Positions 1-13,600 of a stretch of DNA of 64,000 bases are shown piece by piece; positions within the stretch are counted from its first letter, which is position 1, and each line of letters starts with the position of its first letter. The notes under the pieces are model-generated. The model was not told where the DNA came from, ran no database searches, and saw only the letters and a program-made list of their open reading frames with translations. The stretch covers positions 3,410,001 through 3,474,000 of the forward strand of contig NC_082613.1 in assembly GCF_030936135.1 (NCBI RefSeq), given 5' to 3'. The position numbers were made by a program, and so were the translations under genes. The DNA comes from Gavia stellata (Eukaryota > Chordata > Aves > Gaviiformes > Gaviidae).

Positions 1-1445
1 ATTCTAGGCAAAATGATCACTGCTATTTCGTATGTTGATGTGCTGAAATCACTGTGGCACAGTGACTGAACAGTCTCATTATTCAGTTTATCTGTTCTCT
101 TACACCAGTATTTTAAGCACTTTGGACAGCAGCAAAAAGGAGCCTTTCTCAGAAGCACCTATAGCTGTAGAGTTTTGGTTTGTAATTAAAACTCGTAGAC
201 ATTGTGTAAGTACAGATGTCAACACTGAAAGTTTTGTCATCATCTAGTAAATTCCCTTAGTTAGAAATGACAGCTCAGTGAATCTGAAGTTTGAGGTGCT
301 TCTTAGGGAACATGAATTGATACTTCTTTCTGGTACTTCATAGTTAAGTACATATGTGATGGAAAAATATTCTGAAGCATAAGCTTAATTTTTATGGGAA
401 AATTCCCAAACCCAGATTTTATCAGACTGCAGCAGATAATGCTGTCTTACTGACTTTTGATTGGGGAAAAATAAGCCACAGTATGCAAATAATAATTTTT
501 TTACTAGAAATATTCCTGAAAAACTTACTTTTGATAATTACAAATTACAGTTTATTGATGGGGGGAGGCTGTCTAGAGCTACAGTAGTTCCAAGTGGTAG
601 GTCAGTTGTATCGTATTTTTAGGAGTAATCTAGAAGAGTGAGACTAAAGGCATAATAGCTAGAGGTGATACGTTGGAGCTTAAAGAGCTTTCAGGTATTT
701 CTAAACTTTGACCTAATGTACTCTGTTTTCAAGGAATATGCTATTTTCTAAATCTTAACATTTGAAGAGGAAGTGTTTAGAATATAACACTTTGATATAA
801 ATGGAGAGTAATTGTGAAGTAGAGGAAAATACAGATTGCATATGCAGACTTCTCAGTGTGTAAGAGGTATTAGGCTATGGCAGAATTGTATAGGAGGATG
901 GTTGTGTTTATGCAAGTTGGAGACGTGTAAAATGAAAATTGGTGAACCTCTAGAGCAAGAATTACCTGTACAGCTGAATAGCTGAGTGCTTCCTTTTGCA
1001 TGTGTGCGTGGTTGAGGACAGCTGCTGATGGTGATATACACATAAAATGTGCTTTAGAAACCTTGCTCTTGAGAAACAGTTCTGCATTGTTAAGGAGGTT
1101 TCTTGCATGATGTAGAGGATCAGAAAAAAGCATTTGTGTGCTTATGGGATCTGAAAATTGAGGAAACCAGCCTTCCTTAGTTCACTGCTAGCAGACCAAC
1201 CACTTGAAAATACAACATGTTTGGAAAATAGTGTGTTACAAGAGTAAAATTCTTATATTTGTATGGGTTGTTTCTGTCCTATCATGAATGAAAGTAAGTT
1301 GGTTTCATGCTGGCTATTGTGCAAGTCACAAACAATCATAGCTGCGGTCTACACATAATGATATGTAAGCATTTCTTCGTGTTGTACACGTATGTTTCTG
1401 TTGTTTCCTCTTTGAAATTTGAACTCACTCCATTTCAATCTATAG
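1..1445 (+). other. DIDO1 intron sequence, 5' edge of the window
   Basis: This is AT-rich intronic sequence ahead of the first readable DIDO1 exon. No exon for the PHD finger is visible here. The short open frames at 62-247 and on the - strand near 850-1130 have no recognisable content. Nothing else seen. Confidence 0.7.
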
Positions 1446-1658
1446 GTAGTTGAAGCTCCTGGTGCATCAAAGTGCATTGGTCCCGGCTGTTTTAACTTGG
1501 CTCAGCCTGATTCTGTGTATTGCAGCAATGACTGCATTCTCAAACATGCTGCAGCCACTATGAAGTTTTTAAGTGCTGGCAAAGATGCAAAACCAAAACC
1601 TAAAGAGAAGATCAAACCAAAATCTGAAAAACCTGGCATGCCAAAATCTCAACTGCAG
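1446..1658 (+). CDS. DIDO1: DIDO1 exon: Cys-rich segment after the PHD finger
   Basis: Acceptor tatag, donor gtaagc; 213 nt, phase 0 at both ends. It encodes a C-x4-C...C-x3-C-x3-H pattern (CIGPGC, YCSNDCILKH) followed by a Lys/Pro-rich linker. This small Cys cluster follows the PHD finger in DIDO1 proteins. A second AG four bases downstream of the acceptor is possible but would break the frame. Confidence 0.9.
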
Positions 1659-4600
1659 GTAAGCTAATGTTCATGATCTAAAACAGTTGTCCTGAAGCAC
1701 AGTGTCTTACTTCTGTGCTCTAGTTTTTTAGACAAATAAAATTGCCAAGCTCTGCGTTGAAGAGGAGCTTTCTATTTTTTTTTTTTTGTTCTGTTGCCTT
1801 TTTCTGTGGTAAAAACATTGTTTAATTCTTCTGACAATAAAAACCTGTAGCTAGAGAGAGTTTCTTAAAAGGGCCTTCTAGATGGCAGTGCACTTTGGGG
1901 CGGCGGGGGGGGGAATTCATTCCAAGTCAATTTACCGATTTACCTTTAAAAAAAAAAAGTATAGGCAATACACCTTTTTTTATTTTAATTTCATTCCAAA
2001 TAAATTTTACCTTTTTTAACTCCAAATTACTGGGGTTTGGGCAGTAATTTGGAATTACTGTGAATTTTGAACTAATGTGACTGCACTGTATGTGTGCTTT
2101 GGGAAGCAAAAAGATGCAATCAAAGCCTTCTCCTTTCCCCATTGAAACCACTATAAAATGGGCAACCCACAACTTAATGATAAATACTGTTGTTTTGAGG
2201 TGGGGTTTTTGCCATTCTCTTTTCCTGAAGTTACAGTGTATATTGCCTTTGCTTTATGGACTTGAATGTGAAATTACTTCATTTCAAGTGTATTTACAGG
2301 CACTTACTATAAAATAAATTTGTGTACATGTATGTAACTATATTTCTGCTTGTTTTTAAAATATAATATATTTGATGATTATTAGTAATTAAGCTTCTTT
2401 TAATTGTACAGGCAGGTATTAAGCCTCTTTCAAACCAAAAGAGACCATTTCCTGAGAAAAGAGAGCTGAATATGAAGAAGACTGTTTTGACAACTGCCAA
2501 GACTGAGGCAAACACTCAACCTATTACTAAAGAGCCAGCAGCAGAAAACAGCACACCGTCCTGGGCAAGCGATCATAATTACAATGCTGTAAAGCCTGAA
2601 AGGACTGCTGCCATTTCATCTTCACTGTTGTTCAAATGTATGTATCGCATAGGGATATTCCTGAATAATCATTTACATTTTCTTTGAATACCCATCCATT
2701 CTTGGCTCTGCAAGACTAGGGAGTTTAGGATTTGGGGTTTTTTTTCTTAATATGGCACCAAACTACTTTTCTCCACCTTCAAAGATTCGCACACAGAGAT
2801 ACACAAAAATGGGAGACATTTTTGGAAGTTTCACTTGTATCATATGACAGTTGTATGATTAAGAGCCTTTCAATCTACCCAGCTGATTTCTGGATGAAAA
2901 CTACATGATTAAGCTTTAAATTTTTCCCATAAAGACAGTAAGTGTTTCTAATCTAGAAGAGGTAAGTATTGATACATTTGTGTTAAGCTTTACAAAAAGG
3001 TTGCACAGTGTGCACCATGAATCAGCAATTGACTGTACTAATTTGAATTGTATTTTTGTAATTTAGATTTGGCACCTGTCTCTCAGGTCTTGCATTTTCA
3101 GTGCTAGTGCCGAGAATGAAAGCTTCAGCGTGGTATCCAACGATACTTTACACTTCTGCAAACAGCTTTTAACTGTCAAGTATATCCAAGTTCTTCCTGC
3201 TGCTTTTCTTCTTTACATGAAATAATTTAAGGACCATTCTTTCCTTTTAAGTTTGGGGGGAGGCAGTACGCTCTTTTTTTTTTTTTTCCCCCCTCCTTTC
3301 TATTTATATGTTCATACCTCACACATTATTCACACACACAAGAACACATCTTAAGTGGATATTAGGCAGAGATATTGCCTTGCGTATTTTTGCAGGTTTT
3401 GAATAGCATCCTTGTAACTCATATAAAGGTAAGTAAATACTGCTTTGTAGCCTGAACAAGTCTTTCTGCTAATGACATTTTTTGATTGACTCCAGCTAAG
3501 TAGTTTTATAATGCAGTGGTGGAACTTCAGATGAAATCTTACATTTCACATTTACAAAACACATAACCTGGCGCCTAATGTTTACTCACTTGAAGATTAA
3601 TGAATTCAGAAATTCAGTTGTCACAGCTTTCTTAACCACGCTTGAGCCAATTTTACATTTTATGTTCAGAAATAAACCTAGTCATTAAACACTTCCATTA
3701 TATGTAAAGTAACCGATAAGTTTATAAATTATCTTTAGGATGAGATTTTTTAGATGTAACTTTTAAATACTGAGGGAACACCAGCTACCCTAAATTGCTG
3801 TTTATTATTATAGCACATAGTAGGCTTACTAGGTATATTTTAATTGTATTTACCCACATCAAATGTTTAAATGGTTATAATTTTTCCCTGCGTATTTCTG
3901 TTGCATATTTTGTTACTTGGGCTCTGTGCCTTTTTTATAGTGAACTCTTAAGATACATATTTTGATAAATTTGCGTTTTTTAAAGCTTCTTGTAAAGAAA
4001 CTATAGCACTTTTTTGTCAAACAGTAGTGTTTTAAACATAGCTAAAATTAGGAGAGAAAGATGTAAATGAAACTATAAGGGCTTATTTTACATGTCAAAT
4101 TTTTATGACACTTTCTATCTCATAGCTATATCACTTAAAACATCCATATTGCTATAGTTTTTTTTTTCTCTAGGAGACAGGAATACAGGTTTTGAGGCAG
4201 CGAGTTTGGGGTTTTTTTTTCAGGGGGGTTGCTCTTAAGTTTTACCATACTGGCAGTTATACAGATTTAACCAATTCCAGTAGAAAATTGGATTCTTGTA
4301 GCTAAATTGTTAAATTGGTTCAAAAATATGTGTATATACCAGACTTTAATAATGAATAGAAAACAACCTAGTTCATGTGACGAAGAACTTTCATATCAAA
4401 TGCAAGGAAGAACTTCAGATTGCTATTATTAAGGTAAGTTGTACTAATATGTGGGGAGACTGTGCCATTACTAAATTCACCGGTAAATTGTTTGTGTATT
4501 TGTGAAAAAATTTGTCCTGCTTTTTGGTTGGATGGGTTTGATCTGTAATCTTCCTGAGAAGCTGCTATTGCATCATCTTTAAGAATATTCTACAAGATTT

Positions 4601-7600
4601 TATTTATTTAGCAAATCTTTATATACTGTTCAAAACAGAAGTTACAGCATTATGGAAAATCGTGAGAGTCATCTCACTTCACTTCGGGTATCTAAAAGTT
4701 AGAACTCTACGTCTGAGCTAGTCTGTCAAGAAAAACACCATCAGTGGACAAAACATGTAATCTGTTGTAGACACTAATCTTAAAACAAAGTGACTCACTG
4801 TTTAGAAATGCTTATTTCTGAACGTTGATTATGAAGGACATTTAAGATTACTAGTTCAGACATCTAAGTGTCTAATATTTGGACTTAAGGTCGGCTAGAA
4901 GAGATTCTTCCATATACAGTATTTCAAAATACAGCCTGCGTTCTCCCAGAGCTTCAAGCCATGTTCTGCAAATCCTTATTTGTGACTTCAGTGCATGAGG
5001 CCCTTTAGGAATTAAGGAAACTTAATGTGATTAGCAGAATTACTCTCTCTAATACTCTCTCCATCATTCAGTTTATCATATTTCAGACATGGATTTACTT
5101 TATACGTTTACTCTCTACTTGTCAGATACAAGACTTTGTTGTTGTTACATATGACAGTAGTTCTATTAAGTAGTAGCAAAAAGAAAATCAAGCCACTCTT
5201 ACAGATGTATTGGGTGATAGGGGCATATAGTGTATTTGCATCTAAACCCTGCCACCAAGCCCCCTTTTTCTCCTCCCAACCTGTTTTGCTTTTTTTAAAA
5301 AAAAAACGGATATTTGGTGCTAGTAGCATGCAGTTACATAGAGCAGCGATTTCTTTTTTTCTGTTACCCCATTAGTTCGTGTTTCTTCACTTCCTTAATT
5401 TTTTTTCTGTAGCTTTTTCGGGGATGAGTTAGGGCTGTACTTGGAAGTGACTTTGTACACCAAAATCTGGAGCCTGATTAATGACACTGTTTAACATCTT
5501 GATGTTTCCAGTGAAAATAATCCTATTTATTCATTTAATAACTAGAGTGGGAAATACCTTGAACTTGCTTTGATAAGTGACTATAAAGTACAAGTACTTT
5601 TAAAGTTGCAGGCAGTATTTGAACTACACCTATAAGAGGAAATTAGGTGTGCGTCACATTCCCTTTCAGAAGTGTTGCTTTTAATTTGGTTAGGAAAATT
5701 GTTATCAATTTAATATACAGTGCTCAACTTCTATACTGAATTTCAAAAGTCGTCCTATCTTCCAAATTGATACAAGTATATGGATTGTTGAGATTTAGGA
5801 ATACTGATGTTCAGAGATTCAAGTTGTGATAGAAATCCTGAATTTGTCATGTGAGCTAATGTAATTATCAATATTTAGGTAATATCAAAGGTGATGTAAA
5901 ATTCATAACAAAAGCAAAACAGGTTCTCGTTTCTCTAATGAGATCATCTAGGTGTTTGTGGGGAAGCACCACCCAAAATGATTTCTGAAATGTTTCAGTT
6001 TTGTTAGCAGACTAACATACATCTTACAATAATAGGAAGCATTATTTTTAATTATACTGGAGGAGGACAAACTTCAAACAGCTTATTTGACTCTGCTGAG
6101 AGCTTTTATACTTGAAGTTTTACACTAATTAATATTGTGTATTGCATTTGTAACAATATTTGTCCATTTTATTCACTGCAGCCCTGTAAAAAGGGGGTAA
6201 GGGAACGCTTCACACATGAAGTTTGCTGGTACAAAGGTTTATCAGCTAATATCAGTATGTATGTCTGAAGCACCTGAACTCAGGTGTTCTGTTTGATAGA
6301 GCAACACTTGGAAGAAACCTTTTCTTATATTTTTGTTGTTAATTGTCAAATAGAAGTCAGCAGCAAATGCATCAGCAGTTTTAAAATAGAAAATTAATCC
6401 AAAAGGAGGGGAAGAAGATTTGCAGTATCCCAATTTTTAAACTACCCAGACATAAGTATACTAAGTACTCATCAGTGCTTCAGATCTTTGTTGAAGTTCA
6501 GCCGACTTATCTTCCTGGACTTAAATACGTGAACCGATAATTTACTCCACTCATGTGCTAAAGCTACTTAAACATCTTAACTGTATTTATTGATAAAAGT
6601 AACTAAGCACACAGGAGAGTGAAGAGAGTTTATTAGATAAAAAGTAAACATTAAATGTGTTTCTTATTGTTCTTGTGGTAGAACTTCCTGATTAAAAAGC
6701 ACTTCTTTGTCACACCAAGGCACTAAACTTCTGTTTACTTAACTGTAGACAGAGAGTAGTATAAGTTTATAGCTATTTATTATAATATCTTATTTGATAC
6801 TAGTATTTCATAGAAATGGTTAATGAGTGGGGCTTCGAAGGGGAAGTGTTTCATAAAGAGAAGAGCACAATGTCGGTGGTACCTCTCCTGCTTTACGGCA
6901 GTGAATTAACGAGAGACAACGCTGCCACCTCCTGGAAGTGGGAGGAGGCCAGGTTTGCAGAGCCCTGGCTCTGGTGCTACAAATTTCCTTTTATTATCCC
7001 CTTTCAGTTTTCTTCATTTCTTCTGCAACTAAACTTTTCTACACCCAAGACCTATTCACAAAGTGAATAGTGTTTGCTTGTATAGTTAAAGATCCCAGAT
7101 ACAAAGGGCACTTGGACTGCTTTGTTCCTATACACCTTTAACAAAGCATGGAGACTTTGTAAAGGGAATACAGTGATACTGGGAGCCCATCATCAGAAAA
7201 TGTGATGTGCATACCAAATTACTAGGATTATAGCATACATTATGTATTTTTTCTTGTGTAATTTTTCTTTTCGTTCTGTAATAACAGTATGAAGGCAGGA
7301 AAAAAAGAAAATATACCACTACAAAGAGAGCAGGGGGAAAATGTACACTCAAGACAGAGGAGTTACGGCTCAGGAAGTAAAAGTGATGTAGGAAGCTCTA
7401 AGTACTGTTGTGAAAAGAAAAAAGTAAGGCCTTATCTGCACACAGACTGGTGCCAATGTGTAATGCTTCTCTTCAGGGAAGATTGTACCAGCTTAAGTTG
7501 TCACTCTTCAATTGAGTGCAATGTATGTGGATATACTGCTGTTGATTTAGCTTAACTATTAAAAAATATTTTACTTACACTGAGGAGCTGTTCTTAAGTC

Positions 7601-10600
7601 ATAAGTATGTTTGTCTGCAAGGACTGATTGTAGTTAAACTTGATGCCTTTGTTTTGGTGTGAGTGCTTCCCCATAGGAAAAACGAGCCTGTGCCAAATTC
7701 CATACTGTTATAACTAAACTACTTCTGGCATCTGAATTAACACCTTAAAAGCTGAGGTATCTTTGCTTAATGCTACATTCTGCAACGTAGACCCATACTA
7801 AGAGGCAATATGTATTGAGTAGTACCAGGGGAATAAAAAGAATTATTTTATTTTCTGGCAATTTTCTGGGACACATGGCTGCTCTATATGTAGGTCTAGC
7901 CTTAACCCTTTGTAAATAGAGTAGTTTTCAGAAGGACTGCTGACAGACCAAATAGTGATCAGAATACCTACGATGAGTCTGCCAGAACTTCTGAGAAATT
8001 CATCTTGGAAATCTGGCTTTGGAAAGATTATAGTAGGGGAGTGGCTAGTGTAACGCAGCTCCGGTGCTGAACTTGCGTCATGAGAACGGCAGGGGCTGTG
8101 CTGGCCCAGGGGCTGGCAGGTGGTCTGAACCTTGGCTGAGGAGTGAGGCAGACCCGTAGTGGCCGCTGAAGCCAACATCCCCTGGGACCCAGCCAATTAA
8201 AAGGAGCAGTGGGATCCTTGGGGAGCAATTATCATCTGCCTGTGAACTGCTGGAGCTCCCCTTCTCTGCTCTACAAGGTATGTTACATCTGTCCTGTGGC
8301 TGTCAGCCACGTGAAGATTTTTGCCGTGTCTCTTGAGTTAGGAAGGCTGGTCCTTGGCGTGTTTGCTATTTTTCCTTTCAAGCACCTAGCACCCCCAAGG
8401 CGCTTGGACGACAGAAAGCCAGCACTCTTGCCATAATGGGTGCTTGGCTTCAGTGTAAGGAACCATTGCTTGAGGGGAAGGGTTGGGGGGGCAGAAACCT
8501 GGTTCAACTTATGGATGCACTATGAATATTAGGGTGGTTTATCTCTTGTCATCAACACTGAAAGTGATGAAAGTTTGATTAAAAAAAACCTCACCACCCT
8601 CTACTGCTGTTTTGCTTTCTTTTACTAATACTGCTATAGTTCTTTGAACTTAGTCACTTGACTGCATAGTCAGTGAAAAAGGTCTTCCTCTGCTAGTCCC
8701 CAAATAAAAGGGTTTTTTTGAGGTGATCTCTTGCACTTCGGAGTCAAGTTTTGGTGCTGATCTTGGTGCTGATGGTTCGCTCTGTCTGATCTGTACTGAA
8801 CTTGGAACCTGAAGATGGCCTGGCCCTGCAAGGAGTGATGATACCAATCCATTAACGGTCTGGAAAAAAAGGACCCCTTTTTTTGCAGCAGATAGTGCCT
8901 CTTTTTCACTCAGGAGTGGTGTAGTTGTGAAGATGTGGTCATCTAATGTAGATCAGATAAATCACTGTAATTTCATGTAGATTAAAACAAAGCTTTTCAT
9001 GTCTTAAGCTGCAGATTTGCATAAGCATAGCTACAGAGTTGGCTTGAATGCAAACAAATCGCCACCACAGAAAAGGCCCTTGTCTCAGAGATTCCTAAAT
9101 TAATTAAAGTCAGGATTACTTTCTTTGTGTGCCTGAATGTAAAGGCTTGGCACACGCAGCTTCATTACGAGCTGCTCATTGTGGTGCAGATTAGAATTGA
9201 TCGAGGCTTTTGAAGAAAAACGGGGCAGGAGGCACACCTCTGGAAACAAGAGTGTTTGATAATAAAGTTTGATTTGGTTTTGAAAGTGGAAGCAGACACG
9301 TTGTTCCGCAGGCATTTAACAGTGAAAACTAACACTGAAACCTATTTAAGAATAGTTCAACACTTTCGAATTATTTAGAACTAACGCTAAGCTATCTTTG
9401 AGGGAAATGACAAAAAGTCTAGCAGCAAACAGGTCTCGGGAAAGCAGCAGTTGAACGGCCGTGGAGCTGAAGCGGTTACAAACTGCACCTCGCCTTCCCA
9501 GCCTTGGGCGCTGAGTGCTCGGTGCCACAAGAGGGTGCTTCAGCGGCACCTGCCGGGACTGACTCCTCGACAAGTCTCTGAGGCTCTGAGATGTCAGGCA
9601 TGCATCCCCGCAGTGTGACTATGCAAAGGCTGCTCTTGGGGAACGGCTCGTTAACTGGTAAGTAACATCCCGTTGTAGGGTGCTTTGTAAGGGACATCTA
9701 AAGCACCAGCTCGCCCATGTGCTTTGTTCCATTTTTTAAAGTTAGATAATGCATCGAAAGGTTTCACTTTGGAAGAACTCGTGGATTAAAGTTCGGTATC
9801 AGCCACTGCATTGTGGTGGAGGGGTTCGTTTAAATTCTGCTCTGTTAAGATGATTTCTATCCCGAGTCATGCAGAAAGGCGTCCTACCACAGCTGCATCG
9901 GACAAGTCCATTTAGGACAGACTGAGGCTGAGTGGCAAAGGGAAGCTGTTGGAACACCACCAGTTTTAAATTTGAGAAATCCTGCCCGTCTGTTTCAACA
10001 GTTTTACAAAGGGAAAGATGCAGTTCCTAAATTCTCAGGTGTTGGCAAACAGGGCTGAGGTATTTCATCTCTGAGCCAAGAGACTGTCCTTTTCTACTGT
10101 GATACGTGCCAAAGCAGGCTGCCCTCACCTTTTGTAACATTCAGACTGGACGACTGCAGCATGCTGGAACAACTGCACAGAGAAATAGTGCAGCTACCTG
10201 CATCTGCACAAGAAGGAGCTGCAGGACCATAGAGAACTTCACAGTACAATTTCACAGGCCAGTTTTTGAGTGACACTCAAAACGCTGGCTGGGTTTTTTG
10301 TGAATTCCTAAATAGATTGCTGCTTCTGGCTGGTCTTTTCACACCTGCATTCCTCTCCGATGTTTAAGCTATTGTAAGGGCCAGTGCTGTTGCCTATCTT
10401 TAGAGATCAGCTCTTCTCAAAATACAGAATTACTCAGATCTGTCCAGCCTTTACGCAGGCCATAGGAGAATACCTTCTAACAGGTATTTTTGCTTTTTTA
10501 ACAACTGCAAAGCTGCACTAGTGTGAATTTTCCTCCCTCTAATTTAACATTAGGGTGGGGTTTTTTTAAAGGAAACAAAAATCCTTTTAAGTGTAGTAAA

Positions 10601-13600
10601 TGATCTACTTAAAAGGTGGATCACAAGTAGCTGTACTCTGCTGCTTAGGTTTTTTTTTATTGTGGAATTTTACAGATTTTTTTTTTTTTACAGAAAATTT
10701 CTGAATGTTAGCTACCAACTTCCTTACTGTTGGTGCCATACAAACTTGTATGCTGTGCATACGTTTGAAAGTTAGTTGTGTTGTTTTTTTTTTTTTTTTT
10801 CTAAATGTCTCTGTTTTAGTGACAGGAGTATGAAAAGTAGCTGTAGAACCCACACGCGCTTCAGCAGCCTCCGCGCTGTGGGCTTGTGAAGGCTTGCCGA
10901 TGTGCAAGGCAGCGTCTTCTGAGGTGTTGGGTTCCCGATGTCCTGCTCCCATGGGCCAGTGCTCCCACTGTAGAAAGTTCTGTGCAAGCTGGACAAGACA
11001 ACACAGCCGTCAGCCTGTGCTCCCCGAACGCTGCCTTGAGGAATTTTATCATGGGGGAAAAAAGTACATTAGTGTAGAAGAAGGAGAACACAGGGAGACA
11101 TTAAGGCAATATTAGACACCAGAGGCAATAGTTATGGTGTATGAACAGCCTTGTGCCAAATTTTTAATTCTGTAGGGAAACTTCTCGTAATTAGTACTAT
11201 GTAACAAACAATCAGCTTGCATGGCTGCAAGACATTTTTCACAAAAGTCCTTTTAGTGTTCTGCAGTAGTAGCTGTGATGCTTTTTTCTTTTTGCAAAGA
11301 TTTTTTAAAAGAAAAAAATGTGAGCCTTACAGACTCATTATGAAACAGGCTCTTCAAGTGTAACTGCCTATGGTTTATCTACAGCATTGTTTAAAACTTT
11401 TAGCATCAACTAGAGCAAGAAATTGATCTTTAGAGTGTGATTTGAAGAATTTTAAATTATACAAACAAAAGTAATAGCACATTTCCTCAGGTGTTTAAAA
11501 GCTGGAAAAACTAGATGATGTCTCCAGCAAAACAACCCATAACAAATGAGATAATTTAAATAAAAACTAGAGGGGGGGTGTGGTGATTTATTTTTGAAGT
11601 GGCTTTCTAAAGCTACTATTTCAAAGAAAGATTGGGTGGAGAGGGAAAGGGGGAAGAACCAGCATAGACTTGAATGCCAAACAAATATTTTGAAGAGATT
11701 AGAGGGAGAGCAAAGTTTCCTTTGGGTCATTTCCGTGCTGGTGGTGTAAAACACAGCCTCCCAGTGTAGGTGAGGACTTATGAGTGCATCCCGCAAATCC
11801 TTCACGCAAAATTAAGCAGTGCTACACCATGGAAATCATTCTTAAACTGGGCCTGAACAACAACATTACAGTGCTGAAACATCAATGTTGAGATGTACAG
11901 AAGTGAAGGATACGTAACCGTGAGGCTTTGAACAGGCTTGTCTGTAACACAATAGATAATGTGGCAGTTAGGTCCTCCACCGCTTACAGAAGTTTTGTTC
12001 TTAGCTGCATGTTGTAATATTTGGCTTAGCTTCACAGGGAATTTCCTTAGGGGAGGGCTTCTGTTATCTGTTGACATCTAGTGGGAGAGATTATAGTTAT
12101 GTCTGTAGTCAACATACCACAGTAATGCTATTTCTTAAGCCTTGCAAGGAATGCACTTTTTTTTGCCAGAGGATTCATTGGGTTTCACGCTGGAAATGAG
12201 CTGACTCACTAGCTCCATCTGAACCTCTCAGTCTTTTTAGCCCGTGCCTCAATAAGAATCCTGTTGCTGTCCTAATAAGTGGCTCACAGGACAAAATGGG
12301 GAAAATACGAATTAATATTTTGTCTTCAATACCGTTTCTAACATCAAGCCAAGGGAGGTACACCTGTGTTCAAAAGTGCCAGATAGAAAAGCCACTAAAT
12401 GCCTTATTCTGGCACTAATCTTCTGCCTGCGGTGAAACTCCCTATTATTCTATTAGGCTGGATAGACTGATGTTCAGTAGTTGTCTCTCTCTTTTTATTT
12501 TAAATTTAAGAGCATTTATTGTAGGTACGCTGGAGCTACTGATGAAAAGGACCGGAAACATCACAGTACAAAATACAGTGGCCAGTATGTATAATAGGCA
12601 TTGACTGCGTCTTCTCTTCAAGTTGTTCGTGGACTGCAAGGCCAAGCAATTTGAAGCTCATGGTCTGAGAGAATACCTGTTCCATTAGATGTCCCGTCCA
12701 TTTGCTGAGCGACTGTGGCATCGTTCAGAAGTTAAATTCCACATCTGTTGGCATACTGCTCTCTGAAAAGAGTACCTGTTTCCTTTAACTCTTCCAAACG
12801 TACACTTGCCATAGTTTCATACCTATCAGAAGATAGCATAAGCTTTGGGGTGTGCTCATGTTGCGGCTAGGTCAATAGAAGAGCGAGCTGCCACCAGAAG
12901 AGGCAGTCCTGCTCCTTCCTCACGCTCAGCTGGGTGCTCCTGTGCATTGGATCCAAGACCCATGTAACGCACAGTGAGTTGGTTCAGCTGGATTATGTGG
13001 CAACATATTAATCTTGTCACTAAAAACCAAAACTTGAGAGGACAAAAAGTCTGGTTTCTCATAGTCAAAATAGGATAAGAGGTTTTTTTAGATTAGGCTC
13101 ATCTACAGCCATCACAGGTTATTTGCATATGTAGGATTTAAGTAGTCTTGATTCTTTGCCAAATGTGCACACGATTTGAGTGCCGTTCAAATACAGTGGT
13201 GTGTCCTGTAAATTTGAAAAAGTAGTGGGTAGGCGTTCTGAAGCACTGAATGACGTACGTGTGGCTGAAGTAGTACGTACAAAATCTGTGCCATCAATTT
13301 CTCTAATCAACAAGTACTGCTAGATAGACAGTTTTAATTGGTATAAAGTAGTGTATAGTTTGAAACTGTTAAACTTCCATGAAGCTTATGAAATATTTGC
13401 ACATTTTCTCTTGGCTAAAGAAGCCCAGAATTACATGCCTTACTTTGGAAACCTTTCTAAACAATCATGATGTCAGCCTGCAGAGTAAAGGATGCTTCTG
13501 CATCTTTCTTCTTGGACAATTGATTCTTCTGCCCTTCAACCCTGGGAACGTCAATCTACCTTTGTACTAGTACCTTTTATTTATTTATTTTGCAAGTACA

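Noticed and set aside
6816-7555. Two + frames of 84 and 88 codons in the large DIDO1 intron
   Set aside because: No family resemblance; no paired acceptor, donor or phase that would fit between the neighbouring DIDO1 exons, which join perfectly without them.
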